Positions 1 to 9,969 of a stretch of DNA of 25,630 nucleotides are shown piece after piece. This DNA is from Lingula anatina (Eukaryota; Brachiopoda; Lingulata; Lingulida; Lingulidae). A model generated the notes under the pieces. That model was not told the origin of the DNA, did not search any database, and saw only the letters and a program-made list of their open reading frames with translations. The translations under genes were made by a program, and so were the position numbers. Where the stretch lies: positions 583,228 through 608,857 of the forward strand of contig NW_019774114.1 in the NCBI RefSeq assembly GCF_001039355.2. The letters run 5' to 3'. Each line of letters begins with the position of its first letter. The stretch's first letter is position 1.

Positions 1-532
1 TACGGGCGTGATGAATCAGTCAGCGAGGGCAAGTCTGCTTAATTAGCACAAATTGTATGTCTATAACACTATTTTGTCATCTGGGACAAAGGAAATGACA
101 GGTACGTCATGCTTCCAGATTAGATCTTCAATTAATAGTTTCTTCCTCATTGACGAGAGCTATTGAAAGGACAACAATTGACAAAGGGCCCGGCATGCAG
201 CATCTATATGACTGGCTTGAAAATTTACCGAGTCTTGCCGACGATGTGGTCGAACAATCGGAACAAGAAAAAAATTCTGTCGCATGATTTTGACATATGG
301 ACTAAATGTTTGAGCCCAGAAAAATTAATTTTATAAAATAATTTTTATGGTCGGATTGACTGGGCCCGTCGAAATGCTTGGCACATTACCGTATTATATG
401 AGCCAGATTTTTATTTATTTATTTATTTTTTATTTATTTATTGAAAAAGTGGCAAATAACAAAATTGTATTCTGGGAATAAGCAAAGCTGCTTTAGAATC
501 ATTATATACAAATAAAGTGTTTGGTATTTCAG
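1..532 (+). other. SSRP1 intron (partial, 3' part)
   Basis: No coding exon recognised. The stretch is AT-rich, carries a short (TTTA)n run at about 411-442, and ends in a good acceptor (ttggtatttcag) directly before the first SSRP1 exon in the window. It is read as intron because the next exon starts inside the HMG-box tail of SSRP1, so the bulk of the gene must lie to the left. Confidence 0.6.
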
Positions 533-639
533 GAGTGGGAACAGAAAGCTGCTGCTGCTAAAGCTGAATATGAGAAGGCAATGGAGGCATACAAAGCAGC
601 CAAAGCAGATGCAGATGAGGAAGACGAAGACTCTGAAAG
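533..639 (+). CDS. SSRP1: SSRP1 exon: end of HMG box
   Basis: Acceptor cag at 530-532 and donor gtgtgt at 640. It encodes 35 residues plus two bases. The W-x-x-K-A...Y-x-K-A-M-x-x-Y pattern is the third helix of the SSRP1 HMG box, followed by an acidic DEEDEDSE linker. Confidence 0.88.
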
Positions 640-1433
640 GTGTGTTGTAATGTTACAGCCATGTCCCAACTAAAACAAAAAAAAAACATTGAATAACAAG
701 AAGCATGTACCAGAGCTTACTTAACATGATTGAGGTGCAAATATTGAATTTGTAAGCATATCAACTAGCTAAAGTTTGATCAGCAATAACCTGTTTGATT
801 ACAGTCCAAAGGCCAAGAAGTCCAAGAGCCCAAAGAAAAGTTCAAGCAGCACAAAGAGCCCCAAGAAGGAAAGCAAGGCTGGGGCTGGGGGAGAGTACAA
901 AAGTAAGGAGTTCATCTCCAGCTCTGAGGACTCCAGCACAGACAGTGATGATAAACCACTTAAAAAGAAAACCAAGACAGAAAAAGAGAAGAAGCCCAAG
1001 AAAGAGAAGGAAAAGAAAGAAAAGAAACAGAAGAAAAAGGAAGAATCTGAATCAGAAAATGAAGAGGTGTGATGCTTTAAAAAAATCAAGTCCTTATGTT
1101 TATGTTGAAGAGATTTAGGCATATTTCACTTCGTAGGAATTTCTAAACGCGTTTGGTAGATACAGGTATTTATGAAATAGTGGTACTAAGTAGGCCTTCC
1201 TGAACAGCATTGCAATTATTCTTCATTTTATATTGCTCCTAGACTGGTTAATGAATTTGAATTCTGCTTTTAAGACAATCTGTGTTCTGCCAGGTTGGTT
1301 AATTTGCTAATTTATATCTACAATTCTCCATTTCCAGCTTCCTGACGATGAGGAAATTCTCAGCACACCTCCTTCTTCTGGTGCAGGATCTGGGTCAGGT
1401 TCTGGATCTGATGACGATGAAGACGATGACTGA
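533..1433 (+). CDS. SSRP1: SSRP1 (FACT complex subunit), C-terminal exons
   Basis: C-terminal part of structure-specific recognition protein 1, the HMG-box subunit of the FACT histone chaperone, which with SPT16 handles H2A-H2B during nuclear transcription and replication. Three exons are seen: 533-639, 805-1066 and 1338-1433. Phases agree: exon one leaves two bases that join with 805 to make a Ser codon, and exon two ends in phase 0. The product has the end of the HMG box (EWEQKAAAAKAEYEKAMEAY), an acidic stretch, a Lys/Ser-rich basic region, the family-typical KSKEFISSSEDSS segment, a second Lys-rich run, and a tail with ILSTPPSS, Gly-Ser repeats and DDDEDDD before TGA (1431-1433). Vertebrate SSRP1 ends in the same order of features. 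The rest of the gene lies left of the window. The family call is secure; introns are inferred from splice consensus. Confidence 0.9.
805..1066 (+). CDS. SSRP1: SSRP1 exon: basic/serine-rich C-terminal region
   Basis: Acceptor attacag at 798-804 and donor gtgtga at 1067. It encodes 87 full codons after completing a split Ser. Composition is Lys/Ser/Glu-rich with repeated SPKK-type motifs, the conserved KSKEFISSSEDSS block and a long KKEKEKKEKK run. Open frames on the other strand here merely reflect this skewed composition. Confidence 0.88.
1338..1433 (+). CDS. SSRP1: SSRP1 terminal exon
   Basis: Acceptor tttccag ends at 1337. There are 31 codons then TGA. ILSTPPSS followed by Gly/Ser repeats and a DDDEDDD end matches the acidic SSRP1 terminus. 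Confidence 0.88.
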   Translation, partial: LPDDEEILSTPPSSGAGSGSGSGSDDDEDDD

Positions 1434-3276
1434 GTAAATTTTAGCATGCATCTACTTAGATATGTAAATTCTTCTGACCATTTGGAGATTTCCTGCATCA
1501 CCAAACATTGTGTGATAGACAAAAAGAAAAAGTTAACACAGTTTTTGTGGCACAGTGTCATTATTGTTCTCACAAAGGGAAACTAAAAAGATTTGAGTGA
1601 ACCAGTAAAAGTGAAATGATTTATCACACTGAACAAAGCCTGAATGGTTTCAGTTCCCTGGTATAAGATGGAGTGACTTTTGCCGTTGGGAGCATGATGA
1701 AAAACTGTAGTAGGAACATTTTCTTCAGTGCTATTATAAACAAAATCTGTCATTGTCTACGTACATTGACTTTTTGTAATCATTTTTGGACCATCAGTTG
1801 AGTATAGATCTGGAAGCTTATTAAATGTTACACAAATAAGGACACATTTTGTTTGTCTACCCCAATTTCCAGTTGCTTTTATTTACACAATCAGAAAACT
1901 TCATCTTGGCTTGACACTAATTATTGGCTAGAGTATTATGGACTATGTGGGGCATTTGCCACTGTCGCAAACATTAAAAATGCACCCATTTTCTTAGCAC
2001 TTTTAAATCTCTAGTACTTGCTACCAAACGGGTTTTAAAGATCACTTCTTTCCACAGTATTTGAGCATTCCAAATACCTTTTAAAGGATGAAGCTTTCTT
2101 AAGTAAGTTAAAAGAACAAATCTCATGTATTGAAATTATTTGCCATCATTTTAGACTTCTGCAGTTAAAAAAAAAAATTTTTTTTTTCAATTTTCTTGTT
2201 AGTTTGTATGAATTTAAATGGTTCAACAGCTTCATTAGGTTATACCTGAGAAGTTGTGGATAAACATCTGTGGGTTAATAGTATTGGATTTTATGAGGAA
2301 TGGACACGATTCAAAGCCACTATATCATCCGATTTCTTTAAGTGCTGTGGTGGAACTTATGATTAATAGAGGAACTTCTGCAAAATTTTAAAACCCTGCA
2401 GCCTTCCTTAACTAGAACTTTTTTGTTGCAACCATGTTATGACCCCACTCTATTGTGGCTGAAACAGTGGTATATTATGGTAACTACTTAAATTAACATA
2501 AGACAATCAACAACAAAAAAATCGTAAAAGTTAATGGTTTTGAAATGTTTAATTTTCCAATTATTTAAAACAAGATTGAATCACATGCAAAAAATTAAAA
2601 TGCAGAAATTATACATTTCAAAAATCTCTTAATGTGAACCTTATAATTAAAACATTGCACAGTTAAAATACCTGAATTATTGCTGTGGTGGGATAAAAGA
2701 CTGAATGATAAAATTAATGATTTAAAAGCAACCCTAAATGCCTTAAAAACAAAAGATATAACCAATTAACAAATCACAGTGTCATGGGAATGATTCAATT
2801 TGCACTACTCTCAGATGATGAAAAAAGTCGTTTAAAAATCGCAATCTATAATAATTGTTGGGTAAAAGACATAAAGATATTGAGATTGTCTAACAGTGTT
2901 TAACAGGACTGCCTCTATATAGCATTCGTAACTTAAGCTGAGAAGAAACCAAAGTCCACGCTGAAACTTTGGGTTGGCACGCACTTATCATAACTTGCAC
3001 GTTACTTTAAGAAATATACTAAGCTCATAAAATTGTGCATTCAAACAAGCACTCCTACACCAGGCTGCCACTATAATTCAATATATTAAATGAGCAGAGC
3101 AAAACTATGTGCTCCAAATTAAAAGGAATTTTTTTTCTGGGTGAAAAAACATATTAACCAGTTTTCAGAATTCTCCAAGCAAGAGATGAGATGGGTCAGG
3201 TTTGTAATGGATTGTTGGTCAAGAATTCGGCCCATTTATTCAAAGAAGGTCATGTTCTGTTGTTTTATGGAGATTT
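1434..3276. other. Convergent intergenic region / 3' UTRs
   Basis: SSRP1 (plus) and the TP53I13-like gene (minus) end toward each other across this stretch. No coding exon was found. A plus-strand ATTAAA at 1820-1825 could serve SSRP1. A minus-strand AATAAA (3235-3240) lies 37 bases past the proposed TP53I13-like stop. An A/T homopolymer pair at about 2167-2187 can fold on itself. Otherwise the sequence is featureless and AT-rich. Confidence 0.5.
3235..3240 (-). promoter_or_regulatory. Poly(A) signal AATAAA for TP53I13-like gene
   Basis: tttatt on the plus strand reads AATAAA on the minus strand, 37 nt downstream of the phase-consistent stop (3277-3279). It is a canonical hexamer in the expected place. 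The cleavage site is not visible. Confidence 0.55.
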
Positions 3277-3304
3277 TCATAATATATTTGATGTTGTCAC
3301 CTTT
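3277..3304 (-). CDS. TP53I13: TP53I13-like terminal exon
   Basis: Acceptor cag (3305-3307) after a long T tract. Exon 8 ends in phase 2, so the exon reads R-KVTTSNIL then TGA (3277-3279). A phase-0 reading would run to TAA at 3236-3238, but the phase does not fit. Its first 12 coding bases are repeated at 4945-4956, where the second copy is cut off by the N at 4944. Confidence 0.5.
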
Positions 3305-6300
3305 CTGAAAAAAAAAAAAAGAAAATGAATGAAACTTCCACCTTTAAATAATTCTTTAGAAAACATCAAGATGGGAGAAAAAATACATCTGTTGAGAAAG
3401 TCGGTATTTTCAAAGAAATCTACTAACAGTACTGCAATCGTGATTAAAAACCTGGCAACTGGACAGAAGAACTTACATATACTAGTATACAGATATTAAA
3501 AATAGTAAAAATTGCAGAATCAAAAAAGACTAGGCAAAAAAAAGATAACAAAAATAGAAAAATGAATTTTCTTGAATATGTTCACAATTTTCATCTGATT
3601 ACTGGAAAATGGATGTACACATGGTGTAACTTAAATTCAGTGCAAGAAGTTTAATTCAAAGCTTGGTTTCATTTACATTTTATCTTATTTTACTCACCTA
3701 TCATCCCAAAAAGGGCATAACCTACTATCTTTCAGATCAGACACAATTTTTGCTTTAACTGTTAATTCTTCATTAAAATGACCATCTCTAGTTTCCAACC
3801 ATTCTGGAGCATTTGGAGCATGGGCCTGTAATATTGTGTACATTATAAACATTATAATCCCAACTGAGAAAATGTTTATAGTTTTCTTTTTATTTATTTA
3901 TTTTAGTGTCTCTTAAAACCTTCAATGCATAGTTCAATTTCATTTTGCTTTCTGAAACTGAAAACACGTTTACTTAAAATATTTAAAGCATATTTTGCAC
4001 TTCTTCGCAGGCTCTGCTGCGTCTCTGTAAAGCTAAGATAAATAAACATCTCTTTCTGAAAAAAGGAAAAGCAAATGGAAAATTTGTTGACTTAAAATAA
4101 ATTGTTCATTACAACAACCAAAAATTGAAAAAAAAAGTATAAAAATTTTAATATTCATGTGACCAGGTCATCATGTCATCAATGGAAACTTCCACCATGT
4201 ACTCTAGGTCCCTGTGCCAAATCTAAATGGGAAAATGGAAACTACCCGCTAGCTGTGGTTTCGCCATCATGCGTGCCAGAAGGAATCGAAATAGGATTGG
4301 GTCAAAACATCTGACAGGAATGCCCTTAAACCTTGTTGTTTTATGAAAAGCATAGTGTATTTCAGGTATTTGAATCCCAAAACTGAATGATTTGTTTAGT
4401 TCACGTGTATGGGAGATCATACTTTGTACTGGAGTTAAAAACAGAAATGATGGTAATGCACAATAACCCGTTTCCTTCACCCATTAAAATTTGCGACGAA
4501 GAACAATTTTTGTATTTCTCTAGTGTGTCTGACTTAGTGATCCCTGAGATGACCAAAAAACATGACAATACTATTCGAAGCGCTTTCTTTTCTATAATGT
4601 AAAGCCGCAAAACAGACTGGTATGTCTGTGTCCCAGATTTAAGTGCTGTTTGAGTGTCATTTTCAGCTAAGAATTAAAAAAAATTGTTTGTTATAATAAC
4701 ACAAATCCATCCCCTTTCACTTGAAAGCACCCCCACTGTAATCCAACAAAGGAATATTTTGACAGACTTTCAAAGATGATAACCCACTGTTGTTACCCAG
4801 TTTTAAGCATCTGTGAAAAGACTTACTTTAATAAAAGCTATAATGATATCTTGATTGATATAGCTCATCAGCAGCTTGCAGCCATATGTAACTACAGCAA
4901 AGGGCTAAAAACATATCAGCAATTCTAAATTATGTATAAAAAANGTTGTCACCTTTCTGAAAAAAAAAAAAAAGAAAATGAATGAAACTTCCACCTTTAA
5001 ATAATTCTTTAGAAAACATCAAGATGGGAGAAAAAATACATCTGTTGAGAAAGTTGGTATTTTCAAAGAAATCTACTAACAGTACTGCAATCGTGATTAA
5101 AAACCTGGCAACTGGACAGAAGAACTTACATATACTAGTATACAGATATTAAAAATAGTAAAAATTGTAGAATCAAAAAAGACTAGGCAAAAAAAAGATA
5201 ACAAAAATAGAAAAATGAATTTTCTTGAATATGTTCACAATTTTCATCTGATTACTGGAAAATGGATGTACACATGGTGTAACTTAAATTCAGTGCAAGA
5301 AGTTTAATTCAAAGCTTGGTTTCATTTACATTTTATCTTATTTTACTCACCTATCATCCCAAAAAGGGCATAACCTACTATCTTTCAGATCAGACACAAT
5401 TTTTGCTTTAACTGTTAATTCTTCATTAAAATGACCATCTCTAGTTTCCAACCATTCTGGAGCATTTGGAGCATGGGCCTGTAATATTGTGTACATTATA
5501 AACATTATAATCCCAACTGAGAAAATGTTTATAGTTTTCTTTTTATTTATTTATTTTAGTGTCTCTTAAAACCTTCAATGCATAGTTCAATTTCATTTTG
5601 CTTTCTGAAACTGAAAACACGTTTACTTAAAATATTTAAAGCATATTTTGCACTTCTTCGCAGGCTCTGCTGCGTCTCTGTAAAGCTAAGATAAATAAAC
5701 ATCTCTTTCTGAAAAAAGGAAAAGCAAATGGAAAATTTGTTGACTTAAAATAAATTGTTCATTACAACAACCAAAAATTGAAAAAAAAAGTATAAAAATT
5801 TTAATATTCATGTGACCAGGTCATCATGTCATCAATGGAAACTTCCACCATGTACTCTAGGTCCCTGTGCCAAATCTAAATGGGAAAATGGAAACTACCC
5901 GCTAGCTGTGGTTTCGCCATCATGCGTGCCAGAAGGAATCGAAATAGGATTGGGTCAAAACATCTGACAGGAATGCCCTTAAACCTTGTTGTTTTATGAA
6001 AAGCATAGTGTATTTCAGGTATTTGAATCCCAAAACTGAATGATTTGTTTAGTTCACGTGTATGGGAGATCATACTTTGTACTGGAGTTAAAAACAGAAA
6101 TGATGGTAATGCACAATAACCCGTTTCCTTCACCCATTAAAATTTGCGACGAAGAACAATTTTTGTATTTCTCTAGTGTGTCTGACTTAGTGATCCCTGA
6201 GATGACCAAAAAACATGACAATACTATTCGAAGCGCTTTCTTTTCTATAATGTAAAGCCGCAAAACAGACTGGTATGTCTGTGTCCCAGATTTAAGTGCT

Positions 6301-7899
6301 GTTTGAGTGTCATTTTCAGCTAAGAATTAAAAAAAATTGTTTGTTATAATAACACAAATCCATCCCCTTTCACTTGAAAGCACCCCCACTGTAATCCAAC
6401 AAAGGAATATTTTGACAGACTTTCAAAGATGATAACCCACTGTTGTTACCCAGTTTTAAGCATCTGTGAAAAGACTTACTTTAATAAAAGCTATAATGAT
6501 ATCTTGATTGATATAGCTCATCAGCAGCTTGCAGCCATATGTAACTACAGCAAAGGGCTAAAAACATATCAGCAATTCTAAATTATGTATAAAAAAACTG
6601 CAATTATACATAAAAGACAACAATAGCAATGAAACAGCAATGAAATATGTTTACCACTAGAATATTTTTTAACCCAGAAGATACATGTTGCTACTACTCT
6701 TGTGTATTTCAAAAATTGATAACAGAACTGGACTGGCATAATTAAGTGACACAGACAGATGCAGGTGATGGATAAAAACAACATATGAGCATACATGAAA
6801 AATGTGATTTTTCACTAAATATTTCAAAGTTTCCTATATGATATTACCCTTTCCTCTGGAAGGAATCTGTATGGTGTGATGATGTGTTTTCTCAGGCACG
6901 AGCGTGCAATGCTTTTGAACAGATCAATTACACCAGGTTCTGCACATGGGTGGTACAAAAACACTGCTGCCCCATGCTGAATGAAATGTAAAAAAAGGTA
7001 ATAATAGGTATTGAGTAAATCCCTTACCCGTAATTAGTAAGTCCATTTTTAGATATGCAAGAAAAATAATAATAATAAAAATAACACATTAATTAATATT
7101 AATTAATAAAATAATAAGTAAATAAATCAAATTAAATTAAATAAATAAAAACTGCTAAAAAATGCCTAAGGAGAGTAAAGTGGCTAATTTGTGTCATTAC
7201 TGAACTAAGCATTACATTTGTAAAGTTTCATGTTGAACTTCACCTACCTCTAGTGAGTGGACCCATCTCTGTGGTGGGAGGTATCTGTACTCTCCATACA
7301 CTGGCCACAATGGGCGATGAGGACCACTGAAATTTACATACAATTTAAAAATAAATAAATAATAAATGTTATTAAGCCCAAGTAAAGTGTGAACATTTGA
7401 GGTAAATTTATCAGTCTAAGACAGATATAACAACATTTTTGGTACAAATCCCATTTTTTGAAAATGTTGTCAAAAGTATAATCATCTTCATTCATAATCC
7501 CAATTGCTATAATATATAAAAGGCTTTTAAATGTAGATTTTTAGTGTTATTAAACTTAGTTAAAATTTACTATAGGGGCACAAACTTTTGTTGCACAATA
7601 CCCACATTTTATCAACTGTAACATATACAGAGAGAATATATGCAAAATCAACTCACTCTGTTGGTGGATGTTCTATATAAATTATTTCTTCATTAAGACA
7701 TTTGTGTAAGGGCTGTAAAAAGGGAAAAAACAATGTTGAACAATACAGTAATAGGTTAAAATAATAATTTAAAAAGAATTACCAAAGCTTGTCCTGTGGT
7801 TGTAAAACATGCATTTTGTCAATATGGTAAGTTACAAAATGCCCAACAAAAAAAGTAAGCAAAAGAAGAAGAGGTAAACTTAACAAATATGATGATGTC

Positions 7900-7963
<64 letters not shown>

Positions 7964-8763
7964 AGCATCGAAACATCTGTGTATGCTCAAAAACATGCTG
8001 CTTGAACTAAACAAAATGTTGAAATTGACAAAGCCTGCCTGGGTTTACCATCTAGTTGATTTCATTTGCTTTCTGGTGTTGCTTTGAGAAAATATATTTG
8101 AAATGTTCTGCTGATTTATGTGTTAAAGGGCAACTCCATTTGGACTTTGCTTAGAATAACATTTATTTTGGCTTCATAATGAGGGGATTCCCATGTGCCA
8201 GAGTGAAAATGATATTGTAAAATGCATTTAAAATTTTAGGAAGGTAAATTTCAGGTAATGCTCTGAGGATTTTCCTATGCGTAGGTGAAATCAGCTGGTA
8301 TAAAATTTTTAACTTCTACTTCCGTGTTCTGACTGACAGTTTTAATTTTTTCAAAAGCAAGGCAATGGTACCAAACAATTACGGTACAATTTGTAATCTC
8401 GTAAAAATTCGAATATTTTAAATATGATATAAAAAACTTCTTATACTTGCCCTATTTATTAGCTAAATTAACATTTTGTAGAATTTAGAGACCAAAAAAT
8501 GCCAGGAATTGTCTAGTTGACCTGGTTCTCAGATCAATGTTTTGTCCCTGTGCCTATATCAGGGGTTTCCCCAGGATTTCAGGGAAAGGGAGTCCAAAAT
8601 GTGAATCTGTAATTTGGTCATCGATCGACGATGCACTGGGGGTCCTGCCCAACCAACCAACCCCAAATATTTGTCAGCTGTCCAGCCATCTTTTGAAATA
8701 TAGGCCATCTTTTAAGGCCATTGGCCCTCCAAATGACAGCTGGACGAATCTCGGGGAAAGACT

Positions 8764-8798
<35 letters not shown>

Positions 8799-9334
8799 GA
8801 GTAAGGAAGTGCCTCAAAAAATACACCTACATTTCACTGTATACTACCTTGTCTAACTTTTTTTTGCAAAATTCAACAGGAAGCACCTGAAAATGAAATA
8901 AATAAGTAAAACATCAAACTGTCAATTAAGTACTTCAGTCACTAAATCATAAGGTGATATGGCAATTTCAAAACATTCACTGAATTTTGTGTATTTTTGT
9001 ACATTCACTCTCAAAACACACACACACACACACACACACACGCGCACGCTGGGTTGATCCAAAGAAATAAAAATGCACTACCTCTTTAAAGACAGGGAAA
9101 GGCTCTTGCAAAGGACAATGATATTCCACACTTGATCCATCCCAGTCTATTTTTATGCCATGCTGAAATAAACAAGCAGATGTCATGTTCTCAGAATATT
9201 TGTCTAGAAAAAAAAATACTCACCAAGCACAGGCATGCATTCAGACTTCATTTAGCAGTCTTCCACTTAGTTATATGCACAGATATTGAACCACATTTTT
9301 ATTATTATTATAAAATTGCTTAGCAAAATCATAA

Positions 9335-9377
<43 letters not shown>

Positions 9378-9969
9378 AATAATAATAAATTTGCATGACA
9401 GTTTTTTAAAAGGCCTTCTTTGTACACATCTACCCCAGCTATACATTTATGTTTTTCAAGATGCACCTGCTGTACAGATGACATACCAACATCTACTTGT
9501 CACTTCTGCAAATTTATCCCAAACAGTTGGATCAAATTTAAAATACATAAATAGACAAGGTATTGTTCATGCACCTATATTTTATGAAAATCCCTTTTAT
9601 TTGCGCACGTTAAAAATTGCTTTACAAACATTTTATATAGAGGGAGGATAACAATACATCCAATAACAATGCATTAAGGTCACAATTATAACAATGACAG
9701 GGTGGAAGGTTCATTGTATCTCACCATTTGCTTTATATTCATGTTGACCCCTGCATAGCCCTAAGCAGTATAATACCGGATACAAGTATACAGCACAACA
9801 TAAATAGTGTACAATTTACCTTGCCATCATCACAGCCGTATTTGCTGACACCCATTGCAATACCACCATGTTTGTCATCTCTTTGTGCAGCATATGTTGG
9901 TATTAAAGAACATGTTGTAAAACATGCTGCAGCTGTTATTGTTAGATGGAAGAGTCGCCCATTCAGCAT
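3277..9969 (-). CDS. TP53I13: TP53I13-like DUF3105-domain protein
   Basis: Nine-exon gene read right to left: 9820-9969, 9082-9162, 8848-8886, 7657-7712, 7248-7326, 6848-6976, 6480-6557, 5351-5478 (second copies of the last two at 4827-4904 and 3698-3825) and 3277-3304. All junction phases fit, giving about 255 residues when one copy of exons 7 and 8 is used. Met1 is followed by a hydrophobic signal-peptide-like segment ending near residue 28. The core carries the DUF3105 hallmarks: [12 protein letters not shown] (about 106-117), [14 protein letters not shown] (132-145), a [18 protein letters not shown] segment, and [13 protein letters not shown] at the exon 7/8 joint. Similar motifs occur in bacterial DUF3105 proteins and in tumour protein p53-inducible protein 13 of animals. 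The molecular function of the family is not established. Vertebrate TP53I13 is longer, with a C-terminal membrane region not seen here. The start was chosen for its signal peptide; an in-frame upstream Met at 10065 is possible. Confidence 0.75.
3698..3825 (-). CDS. TP53I13: TP53I13-like exon 8 (left copy)
   Basis: Same exon as 5351-5478, in the left copy of the duplicated block. It is the copy physically next to the unique terminal exon at 3277-3304. One of the two copies is redundant. Confidence 0.65.
4827..4904 (-). pseudogene. Duplicate of TP53I13-like exon 7 (left copy)
   Basis: I see no difference from 6480-6557, offset 1653 bp, inside the tandem 1.65 kb block. Splicing exon 8 (phase 2) onto this second exon 7 (phase 0) would shift the frame and give a stop after S-P-L-L, so both copies cannot serve one message. 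Probably an assembly duplicate. Confidence 0.7.
5351..5478 (-). CDS. TP53I13: TP53I13-like exon 8 (right copy)
   Basis: Acceptor attacag, donor gtgagt. Forty-two codons plus two bases, beginning [15 protein letters not shown] and ending CPFWDD. Only phase 0 is open. It therefore joins directly to exon 7 (FIK then AHAPNAPE), matching the family's Fi-x-x-H-x-x-x-x-PE pattern. Confidence 0.75.
6480..6557 (-). CDS. TP53I13: TP53I13-like exon 7 (right copy)
   Basis: Acceptor tag (6558-6560), donor gtaagt. Twenty-six codons, [20 protein letters not shown] and onward to FIK, phase 0 at both ends. This copy is adjacent to the unique exon 6, so it is the one to use in the gene model. Confidence 0.78.
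6848..6976 (-). CDS. TP53I13: TP53I13-like exon 6 (DUF3105 core)
   Basis: Acceptor cag (6977-6979) and donor gtaata. Forty-three codons starting [11 protein letters not shown], followed by a helical segment and [10 protein letters not shown]. This block is the most recognisable part of the animal TP53I13 family. Confidence 0.82.
7248..7326 (-). CDS. TP53I13: TP53I13-like exon 5 (DUF3105 core)
   Basis: Acceptor cag (7327-7329) and donor gtaggt. It encodes [20 protein letters not shown] then WVHSLE: the GPH and HSLE halves of the family signature. It finishes in phase 0 next to HG of exon 6, forming HSLEHG. Confidence 0.82.
7657..7712 (-). CDS. TP53I13: TP53I13-like exon 4
   Basis: Acceptor cag (7713-7715) and donor gtgagt. 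Eighteen codons plus two bases, ending IEHPPT, which joins exon 5 through a split Asp codon to form the PPTDGPH core motif. Confidence 0.75.
7904..7960. repeat. (TA)n microsatellite
   Basis: Pure TA run of about 57 bp inside intron 3 of the TP53I13-like gene. Apparent YIYIYI reading frames through it are artefacts. Confidence 0.95.
7961..8559. other. Intron 3 of TP53I13-like gene, unassigned part
   Basis: No exon or repeat recognised between the (TA)n tract and the MITE-like element. AT-rich with scattered short open frames only. Confidence 0.4.
8560..8765. mobile_element. MITE-like element with imperfect terminal inverted repeats
   Basis: The left end CAGGGGTTTCCCCAGGATT pairs imperfectly with the right end AATCTCGGGGAAAGACTTG (reverse complement CAAGTCTTTCCCCGAGATT). 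The body is about 206 bp, has no credible coding capacity and is less AT-rich than its surroundings. It is flanked by TA-rich sequence (tatat on the left, a (TA)n tract on the right), consistent with insertion at a TA-rich target, but the target duplication cannot be resolved in the repeat. The superfamily is not assigned. Confidence 0.5.
8766..8794. repeat. (TA)n microsatellite
   Basis: TA run directly abutting the right end of the MITE-like element. Confidence 0.9.
8848..8886 (-). CDS. TP53I13: TP53I13-like exon 3 (39-bp micro-exon)
   Basis: Acceptor cag (8887-8889) and donor gtagta. Thirteen codons, [13 protein letters not shown], phase 0 at both ends. It is short, but both borders and frame fit. 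Confidence 0.6.
9015..9041. repeat. (AC)n microsatellite
   Basis: AC dinucleotide run followed by cgcgcacgc, in intron 2 of the TP53I13-like gene. Confidence 0.9.
9082..9162 (-). CDS. TP53I13: TP53I13-like exon 2
   Basis: Acceptor cag (9163-9165), donor gtagtg (from 9081). It has 27 codons in phase 0, [20 protein letters not shown] and onward. It keeps the frame of exon 1. Confidence 0.7.
9333..9380. repeat. (AATA)n microsatellite
   Basis: Twelve or so AATA units followed by a few AAT units, in intron 1 of the TP53I13-like gene. The rest of this intron (9163-9819) holds nothing else I recognise. Confidence 0.9.
9820..9969 (-). CDS. TP53I13: TP53I13-like exon 1 (signal peptide)
   Basis: ATG at 9969-9967, 50 codons, donor gtaaat (9819 downward). 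Residues 1-28 are MLNGRLFHL followed by an Ala/Thr/Cys-rich hydrophobic run ending PTYAA, a plausible secretory signal. The exon ends GCDDGK in phase 0. The frame is open upstream to a Met at 10065, but that extension would bury the signal sequence. Confidence 0.65.

Larger units (their letters stand above)
3293..4943. repeat. 1.65 kb direct duplication, left copy
   Basis: Near-identical to 4945-6596. Differences I found: one A in the homopolymer after 3307, C/T at 3402 versus 5055, and C/T at 3515 versus 5168. It contains exons 7 and 8 of the TP53I13-like gene plus the acceptor of the last exon. Confidence 0.9.
4945..6596. repeat. 1.65 kb direct duplication, right copy
   Basis: Begins immediately after the single N at 4944 with gttgtcacctttctg and ends at tatgtataaaaaa, where unique intron resumes. 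The copies abut at the N, and the identical small reading frames in both blocks are shadows of the repeat. Confidence 0.9.

Noticed and set aside
799-1122. Minus-strand 107-codon frame and overlapping plus-frame opposite the SSRP1 exon.
   Set aside because: Shadows of the Lys/Ser-rich SSRP1 coding sequence.
3915-4066. Minus-strand open frame after a good acceptor (about 4057), encoding [18 protein letters not shown] and onward, ending in TAA beside AATAAA; repeated at about 5568-5719.
   Set aside because: No phase-0 donor leads into exon 8, whereas exon 7 joins exon 8 directly in phase and recreates the family motif. Most likely intronic; at best a rare alternative 3' end.
4223-4610. Small open frames repeated identically at 5876-6263.
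   Set aside because: They are intronic and identical only because the whole 1.65 kb block is duplicated. No family resemblance.
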